Below are positions 21,971-36,200 of a stretch of 64,000 nucleotides of DNA, piece by piece; within the stretch, counting starts at the first letter, position 1; every line of letters begins with the position of its first letter. The notes under the pieces were generated by a model, which had not been told where the DNA came from, searched no databases, and was given only the letters and a program-made list of their open reading frames with translations. The DNA comes from Chlorocebus sabaeus. Lineage: Eukaryota; Chordata; Mammalia; Primates; Cercopithecidae. A program made the position numbers and the translations under genes. The DNA lies in the NCBI RefSeq assembly GCF_047675955.1, contig NW_027328092.1, positions 682,001 to 746,000 of the forward strand, given 5' to 3'.

Positions 21971-24467
21971 CTCAAGAAGCCTTTCGCTAAGACTGTTCTT
22001 GTGGAATTTGAAAAGTGATATTTGGAAGCCCATAGAGGGTTATGGTGAAAAAGGAAAATCTTCCCTTAAAAACTGGAAAGAAGCTTCCTGAGAAACTGCT
22101 TTGTGTTCGGTTAATTCAACTCACAGTTACTGCTTTCTCCTCAAAAAGCCTTTCGCTAACACTGTTCTTATGCAATTTGCAAAGTGATATTTGGAAGCCC
22201 TTAGAGGGTTAAGGTGAAAAAGGAAATATCTACCGTTAAAAACTGTAAAGAAGCTTTCTGAGAAACTGCTCTGTGTTCTGTTAATTCATCTCACAGTGTT
22301 ACAGCATTCCCTTCAGGAAGCCTTTCGCTAAGTCTGTTCTTGTGGAATATTCAAGGTGATATCTGGAAGCCCATAGAGTGCTATGGTGAAAAAGGAAATA
22401 TCTTCCGTTAAAAACTGGAAAGAAGCTTTCTGAGAAACTGCTCTGTGTTCTGTTAATTCATCTCACAGAGTTACAGCTTTCCCCTCAAGAAGCCTTTCGC
22501 TAAGACTGTTCTTGTGAAATTTGCACATTGATATCTGGAAGTCCATACAGGGCTACGGTGTAAAAGGAAATATCTTCCGATAAAAACTGGAAGGAAGCTT
22601 TATGAGAAACTGCTTTGTGTCCTGTTAATTCATCTCACAGAGTTACAGCCTTCCCTTCAAGATGCCTTTCGCTAAGACTCTTCTTGTGGAATTGGCAAAG
22701 TGTTATTTGGAAGCCCGTAGAGGTCTACGGTGAAAAAGGAAATATCTTCCTTTAAAAACTGGAAAGAAGCTTTCTGAGAAACTGCTTTGTGTTCTGTTAA
22801 TTCATCTCACAGAGTCACTGCTTTCACCTCAAGAATCCTTTCGCTGAGACTCTTCATGTGGAAATTTCATAGTGATATTTTCAAGCCCATAGAGGGCTAA
22901 GGTGAAAAAGGAAATATCCTAAGATAAAAACTGAAAAGAAGCATTCTGAGAAACTACTTTGTGTTCTGTTAATTCATCTCACAGTGTTACAGCTTTGCCC
23001 TCAAGAAGCCTTTCGCGAAGACACTTCTTGTGGAATTTGCAAAGTGATATTTGGAAGCCCATAGAGGGCTATGGTGAAAAAGGAAATATCTTTTGTTAAA
23101 AACTGAAAGAGGCTTTCTGAGAAACTGCTCTGTGTTCTATTAATTCATCTCACAGAGTTACTGCTTTCCCAGAAAGAAGCCATTCTCTAAGATTCTTCTT
23201 GTGGATTTTTCAAAGTGATATTGGAAGCCCATAGAGGGCTATGGTGAAAAAGGGAATATCTTCCGTTAAAAACTGGAAAGAATCTTTCTGAGAAACTACT
23301 TTGTGTTCTGTTAATTCATCTCACAGAGTTACAGCTTTCCCCTCAAGAAGCCTTTCGCTAAGACTGTTCTTCTGGAATTTTGAAAGTGATATTTGGAATC
23401 CCATAGAGGGCTATGGTGAAAAAGGAAAGATCTTCCGTTAAAAACTGGAAAGAACCTTTCTGAGAAATTGCTTTGTGTTCTTTTAATTCATCTCACAGAG
23501 TTACTGCGTTCCTCTCAAGAAGCCTTTCGCTAAGACTGTTCTTGTGGAATTTGCAAAGTGATATTTGGAAGCCCATATAGGGTTATGGTGAAAAAGGAAA
23601 TATCTTCCGTTAAAAACTGGAAAGAAGCATTCTGAGAAACTGCTTTGTGTTCTCTTAGTTCATCTCACAGAGTTACAGCTTGCCCCTCTAGAAGCCTTTC
23701 GCTAAGACTGTTCTTGTGGAATTTGCAAAGTGACATTTGGAAGCCCATAGTGGGCTATGGTGAAAAAGGAAATATCCTAAGATAAAAACTGAAAAGAAGC
23801 TTTCTGAGAAACTGCCTTGTGTTCTGTTAATTCATCTCACAGGGTTACAGCTTTCTCCACAAGAAGCCTTTCGCTAAGACTGTTCTTGTGGAATTTCAAA
23901 GTGATATTTGTAAAGCCATAGAAGGATATGATGAAAAAGGAAATATCTTCTGTTAAAAACTGGAAAGAAGCTTTCTGAGAAACTGCTTTGTGTTCTGTTA
24001 ATTCATCTCACAGAGATACAGCTTTCTCCTCAAGAAGTTTTCGCTAAGACTGTGCTTCTGGAATTTGGAAAGTGATATTTGGCTTTGTGTTCTGCTAATT
24101 CATCTCAAGAGTTACAGCTTTCCCCTCAAGCAGTCTTTCGCTAAGACTGTTCTTGGGGAATTTGCAAAGTGATATTTGGAAGCCCATAGAGGGCTATGGT
24201 GAAAAAAGAAGTATCTTCCGTTAAAAAGTGGAAAGAATCTTTCTGAGAATCTGCTTTGTGTTCTGTTAATTCATCTCACAGTGTTACAAATCTCTCCTCA
24301 AGTAACCTTTAGCTAAGGCTGATCTTGTGGAATTTGGAAAGTGATATTTGGAAGCCCATAGGGGGCTATGGTGGAAAAGGAAGTATCTTCCGTTAAAATC
24401 TGGAAGAAGATTTCTGAGAAACTACTTTGTGTTCTGTTAATTCATCTCAGAGACTTACATCTTTCCC
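21971..24467 (+). repeat. HOR unit 10, m2-m16 with 75-bp deletion in m14
   Basis: 2497 bp, equal to m2-m16 (2572) minus 75. It combines two structural variants: entry from a hybrid m15h on the left and the m14 deletion at 24082/24083. It has the m3 AA haplotype and the GGTGGAAAAGG A-box in m16 (near 24371), the latter shared with unit 2. This combination shows that variants have been reshuffled between units. Confidence 0.92.
24029..24124 (+). repeat. Truncated m14 monomer (96 bp), A-box deleted
   Basis: Third copy of the 75-bp deletion, with the junction at 24082/24083. It lies about 16.4 kb from the second copy and is separated from it by several full-length m14 monomers. Confidence 0.93.
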
Positions 24468-27211
24468 CTCATGAAGCCTTTCCCTAAGACTCTTCTTGTG
24501 GAATTTGCAAAGTGATATTTCGAAGCCCACAGAGGGCTATGGTGAAAAAGGAGATATCCTAAGATAAAAACTGAAGAGAAACTTTCTGAGAAACTGCTCT
24601 GTATTCTCTTAATTCATCTCACAGAGTTACTGCGTTCCCCTCAAGAAGCCTTTCGCTAAGACTGTTCTTGTGGAATTTGAAAAGTGATATTTGGAAGCCC
24701 ATAGAGGGTTATGGTGAAAAAGGAAAATCTTCCCTTAAAAACTGGAAAGAAGCTTCCTGAGAAACTGCTTTGTGTTCGGTTAATTCAACTCACAGTTACT
24801 GCTTTCTCCTCAAAAAGCCTTTCGCTAACACTGTTCTTATGCAATTTGCAAAGTGATATTTGGAAGCCCTTAGAGGGTTAAGGTGAAAAAGGACATATCT
24901 ACCGTTAAAAACTGTAAAGAAGCTTTCTGAGAAACTGCTCTGTGTTCTGTTAATTCATCTCACAGTGTTACAGCATTCCCTTCAGGAAGCCTTTCGCTAA
25001 GTCTGTTCTTGTGGAATATTCAAGGTGATATCTGGAAGCCCATAGAGTGCTATGGTGAAAAAGGAAATATCTTCCGTTAAAAACTGGAAAGAAGCTTTCT
25101 GAGAAACTGCTCTGTGTTCTGTTAATTCATCTCACAGAGTTACAGCTTTCCCCTCAAGAAGACTTTCGCTAAGACTGTTCTTGTGAAATTTGCACATTGA
25201 TATCTGGAAGTCCATACAGGGCTACGGTGTAAAAGGAAATATCTTCCGATAAAAACTGGAAGGAAGCTTTATGAGAAACTGCTTTGTGTCCTGTTAATTC
25301 ATCTCACAGAGTTACAGCCTTCCCTTCAAGATGCCTTTCGCTAAGACTCTTCTTGTGGAATTGGCAAAGTGTTATTTGGAAGCCCGTAGAGGTCTACGGT
25401 GAAAAAGGAAATATCTTCCTTTAAAAACTGGAAAGAAGCTTTCTGAGAAACTGCTTTGTGTTCTGTTAATTCATCTCACAGAGTCACTGCTTTCACCTCA
25501 AGAATCCTTTCGCTGAGACTCTTCATGTGGAAATTTCATAGTGATATTTTCAAGCCCATAGAGGGCTAAGGTGAAAAAGGAAATATCCTAAGATAAAAAC
25601 TGAAAAGAAGCATTCTGAGAAACTACTTTGTGTTCTGTTAATTCATCTCACAGTGTTACAGCTTTGCCCTCAAGAAGCCTTTCGCGAAGACACTTCTTGT
25701 GGAATTTGCAAAGTGATATTTGGAAGCCCATAGAGGGCTATGGTGAAAAAGGAAATATCTTTTGTTAAAAACTGAAAGAGGCTTTCTGAGAAACTGCTCT
25801 GTGTTCTATTAATTCATCTCACAGAGTTACTGCTTTCCCAGAAAGAAGCCATTCTCTAAGATTCTTCTTGTGGATTTTTCAAAGTGATATTGGAAGCCCA
25901 TAGAGGGCTATGGTGAAAAAGGGAATATCTTCCGTTAAAAACTGGAAAGAATCTTTCTGAGAAACTACTTTGTGTTCTGTTAATTCATCTCACAGAGTTA
26001 CAGCTTTCCCCTCAAGAAGCCTTTCGCTAAGACTGTTCTTCTGGAATTTTGAAAGTGATATTTGGAATCCCATAGAGGGCTATGGTGAAAAAGGAAAGAT
26101 CTTCCGTTAAAAACTGGAAAGAACCTTTCTGAGAAATTGCTTTGTGTTCTTTTAATTCATCTCACAGAGTTACTGCGTTCCTCTCAAGAAGCCTTTCGCT
26201 AAGACTGTTCTTGTGGAATTTGCAAAGTGATATTTGGAAGCCCATATAGGGTTATGGTGAAAAAGGAAATATCTTCCGTTAAAAACTGGAAAGAAGCATT
26301 CTGAGAAACTGCTTTGTGTTCTCTTAGTTCATCTCACAGAGTTACAGCTTGCCCCTCTAGAAGCCTTTCGCTAAGACTGTTCTTGTGGAATTTGCAAAGT
26401 GACATTTGGAAGCCCATAGTGGGCTATGGTGAAAAAGGAAATATCCTAAGATAAAAACTGAAAAGAAGCTTTCTGAGAAACTGCCTTGTGTTCTGTTAAT
26501 TCATCTCACAGGGTTACAGCTTTCTCCACAAGAAGCCTTTCGCTAAGACTGTTCTTGTGGAATTTCAAAGTGATATTTGTAAAGCCATAGAAGGATATGA
26601 TGAAAAAGGAAATATCTTCTGTTAAAAACTGGAAAGAAGCTTTCTGAGAAACTGCTTTGTGTTCTGTTAATTCATCTCACAGAGATACAGCTTTCTCCTC
26701 AAGAAGTTTTCGCTAAGACTGTGCTTCTGGAATTTGGAAAGTGATATTTGGAAGCCCATAGAGGGCTACGGTGAAAAAGGAAATAACTTCCGTTAAAAAA
26801 CAGGAAAGAAGCTTTCTGAGAAACTGCTTTGTGTTCTGCTAATTCATCTCAAGAGTTACAGCTTTCCCCTCAAGCAGTCTTTCGCTAAGACTGTTCTTGG
26901 GGAATTTGCAAAGTGATATTTGGAAGCCCATAGAGGGCTATGGTGAAAAAAGAAGTATCTTCCGTTAAAAAGTGGAAAGAATCTTTCTGAGAATCTGCTT
27001 TGTGTTCTGTTAATTCATCTCACAGTGTTACAAATCTCTCCTCAAGTAACCTTTAGCTAAGGCTGATCTTGTGGAATTTGGAAAGTGATATTTGGAAGCC
27101 CATAGGGGGCTATGGTGAAAAAGGAAGTATCTTCCGTTAAAATCTGGAAGAAGATTTCTGAGAAACTACTTTGTGTTCTGTTAATTCATCTCAGAGACTT
27201 ACATCTTTCCC
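24468..27211 (+). repeat. HOR unit 11, full 16-mer
   Basis: Complete 2744-bp copy with the m3 CA haplotype and GAC in m5. It is the last unit of the irregular left section; the regular 10,290-bp pattern starts at its right edge. Confidence 0.93.
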
Positions 27212-30200
27212 CTCATGAAGCCTTTCCCTAAGACTCTTCTTGTGGAATTTGCAAAGTGATATTTCGAAGCCCACAGAGGGCTATGGTGAAAAAGGAGATA
27301 TCCTAAGATAAAAACTGAAGAGAAACTTTCTGAGAAACTGCTCTGTATTCTCTTAATTCATCTCACAGAGTTACTGCGTTCCCCTCAAGAAGCCTTTCGC
27401 TAAGACTGTTCTTGTGGAATTTGAAAAGTGATATTTGGAAGCCCATAGAGGGTTATGGTGAAAAAGGAAAATCTTCCCTTAAAAACTGGAAAGAAGCTTC
27501 CTGAGAAACTGCTTTGTGTTCGGTTAATTCAACTCACAGTTACTGCTTTCTCCTCAAAAAGCCTTTCGCTAACACTGTTCTTATGCAATTTGCAAAGTGA
27601 TATTTGGAAGCCCTTAGAGGGTTAAGGTGAAAAAGGACATATCTACCGTTAAAAACTGTAAAGAAGCTTTCTGAGAAACTGCTCTGTGTTCTGTTAATTC
27701 ATCTCACAGTGTTACAGCATTCCCTTCAGGAAGCCTTTCGCTAAGTCTGTTCTTGTGGAATATTCAAGGTGATATCTGGAAGCCCATAGAGTGCTATGGT
27801 GAAAAAGGAAATATCTTCCGTTAAAAACTGGAAAGAAGCTTTCTGAGAAACTGCTCTGTGTTCTGTTAATTCATCTCACAGAGTTACAGCTTTCCCCTCA
27901 AGAAGCCTTTCGCTAAGACTGTTCTTGTGAAATTTGCACATTGATATCTGGAAGTCCATACAGGGCTACGGTGTAAAAGGAAATATCTTCCGATAAAAAC
28001 TGGAAGGAAGCTTTATGAGAAACTGCTTTGTGTCCTGTTAATTCATCTCACAGAGTTACAGCCTTCCCTTCAAGATGCCTTTCGCTAAGACTCTTCTTGT
28101 GGAATTGGCAAAGTGTTATTTGGAAGCCCGTAGAGGTCTACGGTGAAAAAGGAAATATCTTCCTTTAAAAACTGGAAAGAAGCTTTCTGAGAAACTGCTT
28201 TGTGTTCTGTTAATTCATCTCACAGAGTCACTGCTTTCACCTCAAGAATCCTTTCGCTGAGACTCTTCATGTGGAAATTTCATAGTGATATTTTCAAGCC
28301 CATAGAGGGCTAAGGTGAAAAAGGAAATATCCTAAGATAAAAACTGAAAAGAAGCATTCTGAGAAACTACTTTGTGTTCTGTTAATTCATCTCACAGTGT
28401 TACAGCTTTGCCCTCAAGAAGCCTTTCGCGAAGACACTTCTTGTGGAATTTGCAAAGTGATATTTGGAAGCCCATAGAGGGCTATGGTGAAAAAGGAAAT
28501 ATCTTTTGTTAAAAACTGAAAGAGGCTTTCTGAGAAACTGCTCTGTGTTCTATTAATTCATCTCACAGAGTTACTGCTTTCCCAGAAAGAAGCCATTCTC
28601 TAAGATTCTTCTTGTGGATTTTTCAAAGTGATATTGGAAGCCCATAGAGGGCTATGGTGAAAAAGGGAATATCTTCCGTTAAAAACTGGAAAGAATCTTT
28701 CTGAGAAACTACTTCGTGTTCTGTTAATTCATCTCACAGAGTTACAGCTTTCCCCTCAAGAAGCCTTTCGCTAAGACTGTTCTTCTGGAATTTTGAAAGT
28801 GATATTTGGAATCCCATAGAGGGCTATGGTGAAAAAGGAAAGATCTTCCGTTAAAAACTGGAAAGAACCTTTCTGAGAAATTGCTTTGTGTTCTTTTAAT
28901 TCATCTCACAGAGTTACTGCGTTCCTCTCAAGAAGCCTTTCGCTAAGACTGTTCTTGTGGAATTTGCAAAGTGATATTTGGAAGCCCATATAGGGTTATG
29001 GTGAAAAAGGAAATATCTTCCGTTAAAAACTGGAAAGAAGCATTCTGAGAAACTGCTTTGTGTTCTCTTAGTTCATCTCACAGAGTTACAGCTTGCCCCT
29101 CTAGAAGCCTTTCGCTAAGACTGTTCTTGTGGAATTTGCAAAGTGACATTTGGAAGCCCATAGTGGGCTATGGTGAAAAAGGAAATATCCTAAGATAAAA
29201 ACTGAAAAGAAGCTTTCTGAGAAACTGCCTTGTGTTCTGTTAATTCATCTCACAGGGTTACAGCTTTCTCCACAAGAAGCCTTTCGCTAAGACTGTTCTT
29301 GTGGAATTTCAAAGTGATATTTGTAAAGCCATAGAAGGATATGATGAAAAAGGAAATATCTTCTGTTAAAAACTGGAAAGAAGCTTTCTGAGAAACTGCT
29401 TTGTGTTCTGTTAATTCATCTCACAGAGATACAGCTTTCTCCTCAAGAAGTTTTCGCTAAGACTGTGCTTCTGGAATTTGGAAAGTGATATTTGGAAGCC
29501 CATAGAGGGCTACGGTGAAAAAGGAAATAACTTCCGTTAAAAAACAGGAAAGAAGCTTTCTGAGAAACTGCTTTGTGTTCTGCTAATTCATCTCAAGAGT
29601 TACAGCTTTCCCCTCAAGCAGTCTTTCGCTAAGACTGTTCTTGGGGAATTTGCAAAGTGATATTTGGAAGCCCATAGAGGGCTATGGTGAAAAAGGAAAT
29701 ATCCTAAGATAAAAACTGGGAAGAATCTTTCTGAGAAATTGCTTTGTGTTCTGTTAATTCATCTCACAGAGTTACTGCATTCCCCTCAAGAAGCCTTTCG
29801 CTAAGACTGTTCTTGTGGAATTTGAAAAGTGATATTTGGAAGCCCATAGAGGGTTATGGTGAAAAAGGAAAATCTTCCCTTAAAAACTGGAAAGAAGCTT
29901 CCTGAGAAACTGCTTTGTGTTCGGTTAATTCAACTCACAGTTACTGCTTTCTCCTCAAAAAGCCTTTCGCTAACACTGTTCTTATGCAATTTGCAAAGTG
30001 ATATTTGGAAGCCCTTAGAGGGTTAAGGTGAAAAAGGAAATATCTACCGTTAAAAACTGTAAAGAAGCTTTCTGAGAAACTGCTCTGTGTTCTGTTAATT
30101 CATCTCACAGTGTTACAGCATTCCCTTCAGGAAGCCTTTCGCTAAGTCTGTTCTTGTGGAATATTCAAGGTGATATCTGGAAGCCCATAGAGTGCTATGG

Positions 30201-33200
30201 TGAAAAAGGAAATATCTTCCGTTAAAAACTGGAAAGAAGCTTTCTGAGAAACTGCTCTGTGTTCTGTTAATTCATCTCACAGAGTTACAGCTTTCCCCTC
30301 AAGAAGACTTTCGCTAAGACTGTTCTTGTGAAATTTGCACATTGATATCTGGAAGTCCATACAGGGCTACGGTGTAAAAGGAAATATCTTCCGATAAAAA
30401 CTGGAAGGAAGCTTTATGAGAAACTGCTTTGTGTCCTGTTAATTCATCTCACAGAGTTACAGCCTTCCCTTCAAGATGCCTTTCGCTAAGACTCTTCTTG
30501 TGGAATTGGCAAAGTGTTATTTGGAAGCCCGTAGAGGTCTACGGTGAAAAAGGAAATATCTTCCTTTAAAAACTGGAAAGAAGCTTTCTGAGAAACTGCT
30601 TTGTGTTCTGTTAATTCATCTCACAGAGTCACTGCTTTCACCTCAAGAATCCTTTCGCTGAGACTCTTCATGTGGAAATTTCATAGTGATATTTTCAAGC
30701 CCATAGAGGGCTAAGGTGAAAAAGGAAATATCCTAAGATAAAAACTGAAAAGAAGCATTCTGAGAAACTACTTTGTGTTCTGTTAATTCATCTCACAGTG
30801 TTACAGCTTTGCCCTCAAGAAGCCTTTCGCGAAGACACTTCTTGTGGAATTTGCAAAGTGATATTTGGAAGCCCATAGAGGGCTATGGTGAAAAAGGAAA
30901 TATCTTTTGTTAAAAACTGAAAGAGGCTTTCTGAGAAACTGCTCTGTGTTCTATTAATTCATCTCACAGAGTTACTGCTTTCCCAGAAAGAAGCCATTCT
31001 CTAAGATTCTTCTTGTGGATTTTTCAAAGTGATATTGGAAGCCCATAGAGGGCTATGGTGAAAAAGGGAATATCTTCCGTTAAAAACTGGAAAGAATCTT
31101 TCTGAGAAACTACTTTGTGTTCTGTTAATTCATCTCACAGAGTTACAGCTTTCCCCTCAAGAAGCCTTTCGCTAAGACTGTTCTTCTGGAATTTTGAAAG
31201 TGATATTTGGAATCCCATAGAGGGCTATGGTGAAAAAGGAAAGATCTTCCGTTAAAAACTGGAAAGAACCTTTCTGAGAAATTGCTTTGTGTTCTTTTAA
31301 TTCATCTCACAGAGTTACTGCGTTCCTCTCAGGAAGCCTTTCGCTAAGACTGTTCTTGTGGAATTTGCAAAGTGATATTTGGAAGCCCATATAGGGTTAT
31401 GGTGAAAAAGGAAATATCTTCCGTTAAAAACTGGAAAGAAGCATTCTGAGAAACTGCTTTGTGTTCTCTTAGTTCATCTCACAGAGTTACAGCTTGCCCC
31501 TCTAGAAGCCTTTCGCTAAGACTGTTCTTGTGGAATTTGCAAAGTGACATTTGGAAGCCCATAGTGGGCTATGGTGAAAAAGGAAATATCCTAAGATAAA
31601 AACTGAAAAGAAGCTTTCTGAGAAACTGCCTTGTGTTCTGTTAATTCATCTCACAGGGTTACAGCTTTCTCCACAAGAAGCCTTTCGCTAAGACTGTTCT
31701 TGTGGAATTTCAAAGTGATATTTGTAAAGCCATAGAAGGATATGATGAAAAAGGAAATATCTTCTGTTAAAAACTGGAAAGAAGCTTTCTGAGAAACTGC
31801 TTTGTGTTCTGTCAATTCATCTCACAGAGATACAGCTTTCTCCTCAAGAAGTTTTCGCTAAGACTGTGCTTCTGGAATTTGGAAAGTGATATTTGGAAGC
31901 CCATAGAGGGCTACGGTGAAAAAGGAAATAACTTCCGTTAAAAAACAGGAAAGAAGCTTTCTGAGAAACTGCTTTGTGTTCTGCTAATTCATCTCAAGAG
32001 TTACAGCTTTCCCCTCAAGCAGTCTTTCGCTAAGACTGTTCTTGGGGAATTTGCAAAGTGATATTTGGAAGCCCATAGAGGGCTATGGTGAAAAAGGAAA
32101 TATCCTAAGATAAAAACTGGGAAGAATCTTTCTGAGAAATTGCTTTGTGTTCTGTTAATTCATCTCACAGAGTTACTGCATTCGCCTCAAGAAGCCTTTC
32201 GCTAAGACTGTTCTTGTGGAATTTGAAAAGTGATATTTGGAAGCCCATAGAGGGTTATGGTGAAAAAGGAAAATCTTCCCTTAAAAACTGGAAAGAAGCT
32301 TCCTGAGAAACTGCTTTGTGTTCGGTTAATTCAACTCACAGTTACTGCTTTCTCCTCAAAAAGCCTTTCGCTAACACTGTTCTTATGCAATTTGCAAAGT
32401 GATATTTGGAAGCCCTTAGAGGGTTAAGGTGAAAAAGGAAATATCTACCGTTAAAAACTGTAAAGAAGCTTTCTGAGAAACTGCTCTGTGTTCTGTTAAT
32501 TCATCTCACAGTGTTACAGCATTCCCTTCAGGAAGCCTTTCGCTAAGTCTGTTCTTGTGGAATATTCAAGGTGATATCTGGAAGCCCATAGAGTGCTATG
32601 GTGAAAAAGGAAATATCTTCCGTTAAAAACTGGAAAGAAGCTTTCTGAGAAACTGCTCTGTGTTCTGTTAATTCATCTCACAGAGTTACAGCTTTCCCCT
32701 CAAGAAGCCTTTCGCTAAGACTGTTCTTGTGAAATTTGCACATTGATATCTGGAAGTCCATACAGGGCTACGGTGTAAAAGGAAATATCTTCCGATAAAA
32801 ACTGGAAGGAAGCTTTATGAGAAACTGCTTTGTGCCCTGTTAATTCATCTCACAGAGTTACAGCCTTCCCTTCAAGATGCCTTTCGCTAAGACTCTTCTT
32901 GTGGAATTGGCAAAGTGTTATTTGGAAGCCCGTAGAGGTCTACGGTGAAAAAGGAAATATCTTCCTTTAAAAACTGGAAAGAAGCTTTCTGAGAAACTGC
33001 TTTGTGTTCTGTTAATTCATCTCACAGAGTCACTGCTTTCACCTCAAGAATCCTTTCGCTGAGACTCTTCATGTGGAAATTTCATAGTGATATTTTCAAG
33101 CCCATAGAGGGCTAAGGTGAAAAAGGAAATATCCTAAGATAAAAACTGAAAAGAAGCATTCTGAGAAACTACTTTGTGTTCTGTTAATTCATCTCACAGT

Positions 33201-36200
33201 GTTACAGCTTTGCCCTCAAGAAGCCTTTCGCGAAGACACTTCTTGTGGAATTTGCAAAGTGATATTTGGAAGCCCATAGAGGGCTATGGTGAAAAAGGAA
33301 ATATCTTTTGTTAAAAACTGAAAGAGGCTTTCTGAGAAACTGCTCTGTGTTCTATTAATTCATCTCACAGAGTTACTGCTTTCCCAGAAAGAAGCCATTC
33401 TCTAAGATTCTTCTTGTGGATTTTTCAAAGTGATATTGGAAGCCCATAGAGGGCTATGGTGAAAAAGGGAATATCTTCCGTTAAAAACTGGAAAGAATCT
33501 TTCTGAGAAACTACTTTGTGTTCTGTTAATTCATCTCACAGAGTTACAGCTTTCCCCTCAAGAAGCCTTTCGCTAAGACTGTTCTTCTGGAATTTTGAAA
33601 GTGATATTTGGAATCCCATAGAGGGCTATGGTGAAAAAGGAAAGATCTTCCGTTAAAAACTGGAAAGAACCTTTCTGAGAAATTGCTTTGTGTTCTTTTA
33701 ATTCATCTCACAGAGTTACTGCGTTCCTCTCAAGAAGCCTTTCGCTAAGACTGTTCTTGTGGAATTTGCAAAGTGATATTTGGAAGCCCATATAGGGTTA
33801 TGGTGAAAAAGGAAATATCTTCCGTTAAAAACTGGAAAGAAGCATTCTGAGAAACTGCTTTGTGTTCTCTTAGTTCATCTCACAGAGTTACAGCTTGCCC
33901 CTCTAGAAGCCTTTCGCTAAGACTGTTCTTGTGGAATTTGCAAAGTGACATTTGGAAGCCCATAGTGGGCTATGGTGAAAAAGGAAATATCCTAAGATAA
34001 AAACTGAAAAGAAGCTTTCTGAGAAACTGCCTTGTGTTCTGTTAATTCATCTCACAGGGTTACAGCTTTCTCCACAAGAAGCCTTTCGCTAAGACTGTTC
34101 TTGTGGAATTTCAAAGTGATATTTGTAAAGCCATAGAAGGATATGATGAAAAAGGAAATATCTTCTGTTAAAAACTGGAAAGAAGCTTTCTGAGAAACTG
34201 CTTTGTGTTCTGTTAATTCATCTCACAGAGATACAGCTTTCTCCTCAAGAAGTTTTCGCTAAGACTGTGCTTCTGGAATTTGGAAAGTGATATTTGGAAG
34301 CCCATAGAGGGCTACGGTGAAAAAGGAAATAACTTCCGTTAAAAAACAGGAAAGAAGCTTTCTGAGAAACTGCTTTGTGTTCTGCTAATTCATCTCAAGA
34401 GTTACAGCTTTCCCCTCAAGCAGTCTTTCGCTAAGACTGTTCTTGGGGAATTTGCAAAGTGATATTTGGAAGCCCATAGAGGGCTATGGTGAAAAAAGAA
34501 GTATCTTCCGTTAAAAAGTGGAAAGAATCTTTCTGAGAATCTGCTTTGTGTTCTGTTAATTCATCTCACAGTGTTACAAATCTCTCCTCAAGTAACCTTT
34601 AGCTAAGGCTGATCTTGTGGAATTTGGAAAGTGATATTTGGAAGCCCATAGGGGGCTATGGTGAAAAAGGAAGTATCTTCCGTTAAAATCTGGAAGAAGA
34701 TTTCTGAGAAACTACTTTGTGTTCTGTTAATTCATCTCAGAGACTTACATCTTTCCCCTCATGAAGCCTTTCCCTAAGACTCTTCTTGTGGAATTTGCAA
34801 AGTGATATTTCGAAGCCCACAGAGGGCTATGGTGAAAAAGGAGATATCCTAAGATAAAAACTGAAGAGAAACTTTCTGAGAAACTGCTCTGTATTCTCTT
34901 AATTCATCTCACAGAGTTACTGCGTTCCCCTCAAGAAGCCTTTCGCTAAGACTGTTCTTGTGGAATTTGAAAAGTGATATTTGGAAGCCCATAGAGGGTT
35001 ATGGTGAAAAAGGAAAATCTTCCCTTAAAAACTGGAAAGAAGCTTCCTGAGAAACTGCTTTGTGTTCGGTTAATTCAACTCACAGTTACTGCTTTCTCCT
35101 CAAAAAGCCTTTCGCTAACACTGTTCTTATGCAATTTGCAAAGTGATATTTGGAAGCCCTTAGAGGGTTAAGGTGAAAAAGGACCTATCTACCGTTAAAA
35201 ACTGTAAAGAAGCTTTCTGAGAAACTGCTCTGTGTTCTGTTAATTCATCTCACAGTGTTACAGCATTCCCTTCAGGAAGCCTTTCGCTAAGTCTGTTCTT
35301 GTGGAATATTCAAGGTGATATCTGGAAGCCCATAGAGTGCTATGGTGAAAAAGGAAATATCTTCCGTTAAAAACTGGAAAGAAGCTTTCTGAGAAACTGC
35401 TCTGTGTTCTGTTAATTCATCTCACAGAGTTACAGCTTTCCCCTCAAGAAGCCTTTCGCTAAGACTGTTCTTGTGAAATTTGCACATTGATATCTGGAAG
35501 TCCATACAGGGCTACGGTGTAAAAGGAAATATCTTCCGATAAAAACTGGAAGGAAGCTTTATGAGAAACTGCTTTGTGTCCTGTTAATTCATCTCACAGA
35601 GTTACAGCCTTCCCTTCAAGATGCCTTTCGCTAAGACTCTTCTTGTGGAATTGGCAAAGTGTTATTTGGAAGCCCGTAGAGGTCTACGGTGAAAAAGGAA
35701 ATATCTTCCTTTAAAAACTGGAAAGAAGCTTTCTGAGAAACTGCTTTGTGTTCTGTTAATTCATCTCACAGAGTCACTGCTTTCACCTCAAGAATCCTTT
35801 CGCTGAGACTCTTCATGTGGAAATTTCATAGTGATATTTTCAAGCCCATAGAGGGCTAAGGTGAAAAAGGAAATATCCTAAGATAAAAACTGAAAAGAAG
35901 CATTCTGAGAAACTACTTTGTGTTCTGTTAATTCATCTCACAGTGTTACAGCTTTGCCCTCAAGAAGCCTTTCGCGAAGACACTTCTTGTGGAATTTGCA
36001 AAGTGATATTTGGAAGCCCATAGAGGGCTATGGTGAAAAAGGAAATATCTTTTGTTAAAAACTGAAAGAGGCTTTCTGAGAAACTGCTCTGTGTTCTATT
36101 AATTCATCTCACAGAGTTACTGCTTTCCCAGAAAGAAGCCATTCTCTAAGATTCTTCTTGTGGATTTTTCAAAGTGATATTGGAAGCCCATAGAGGGCTA

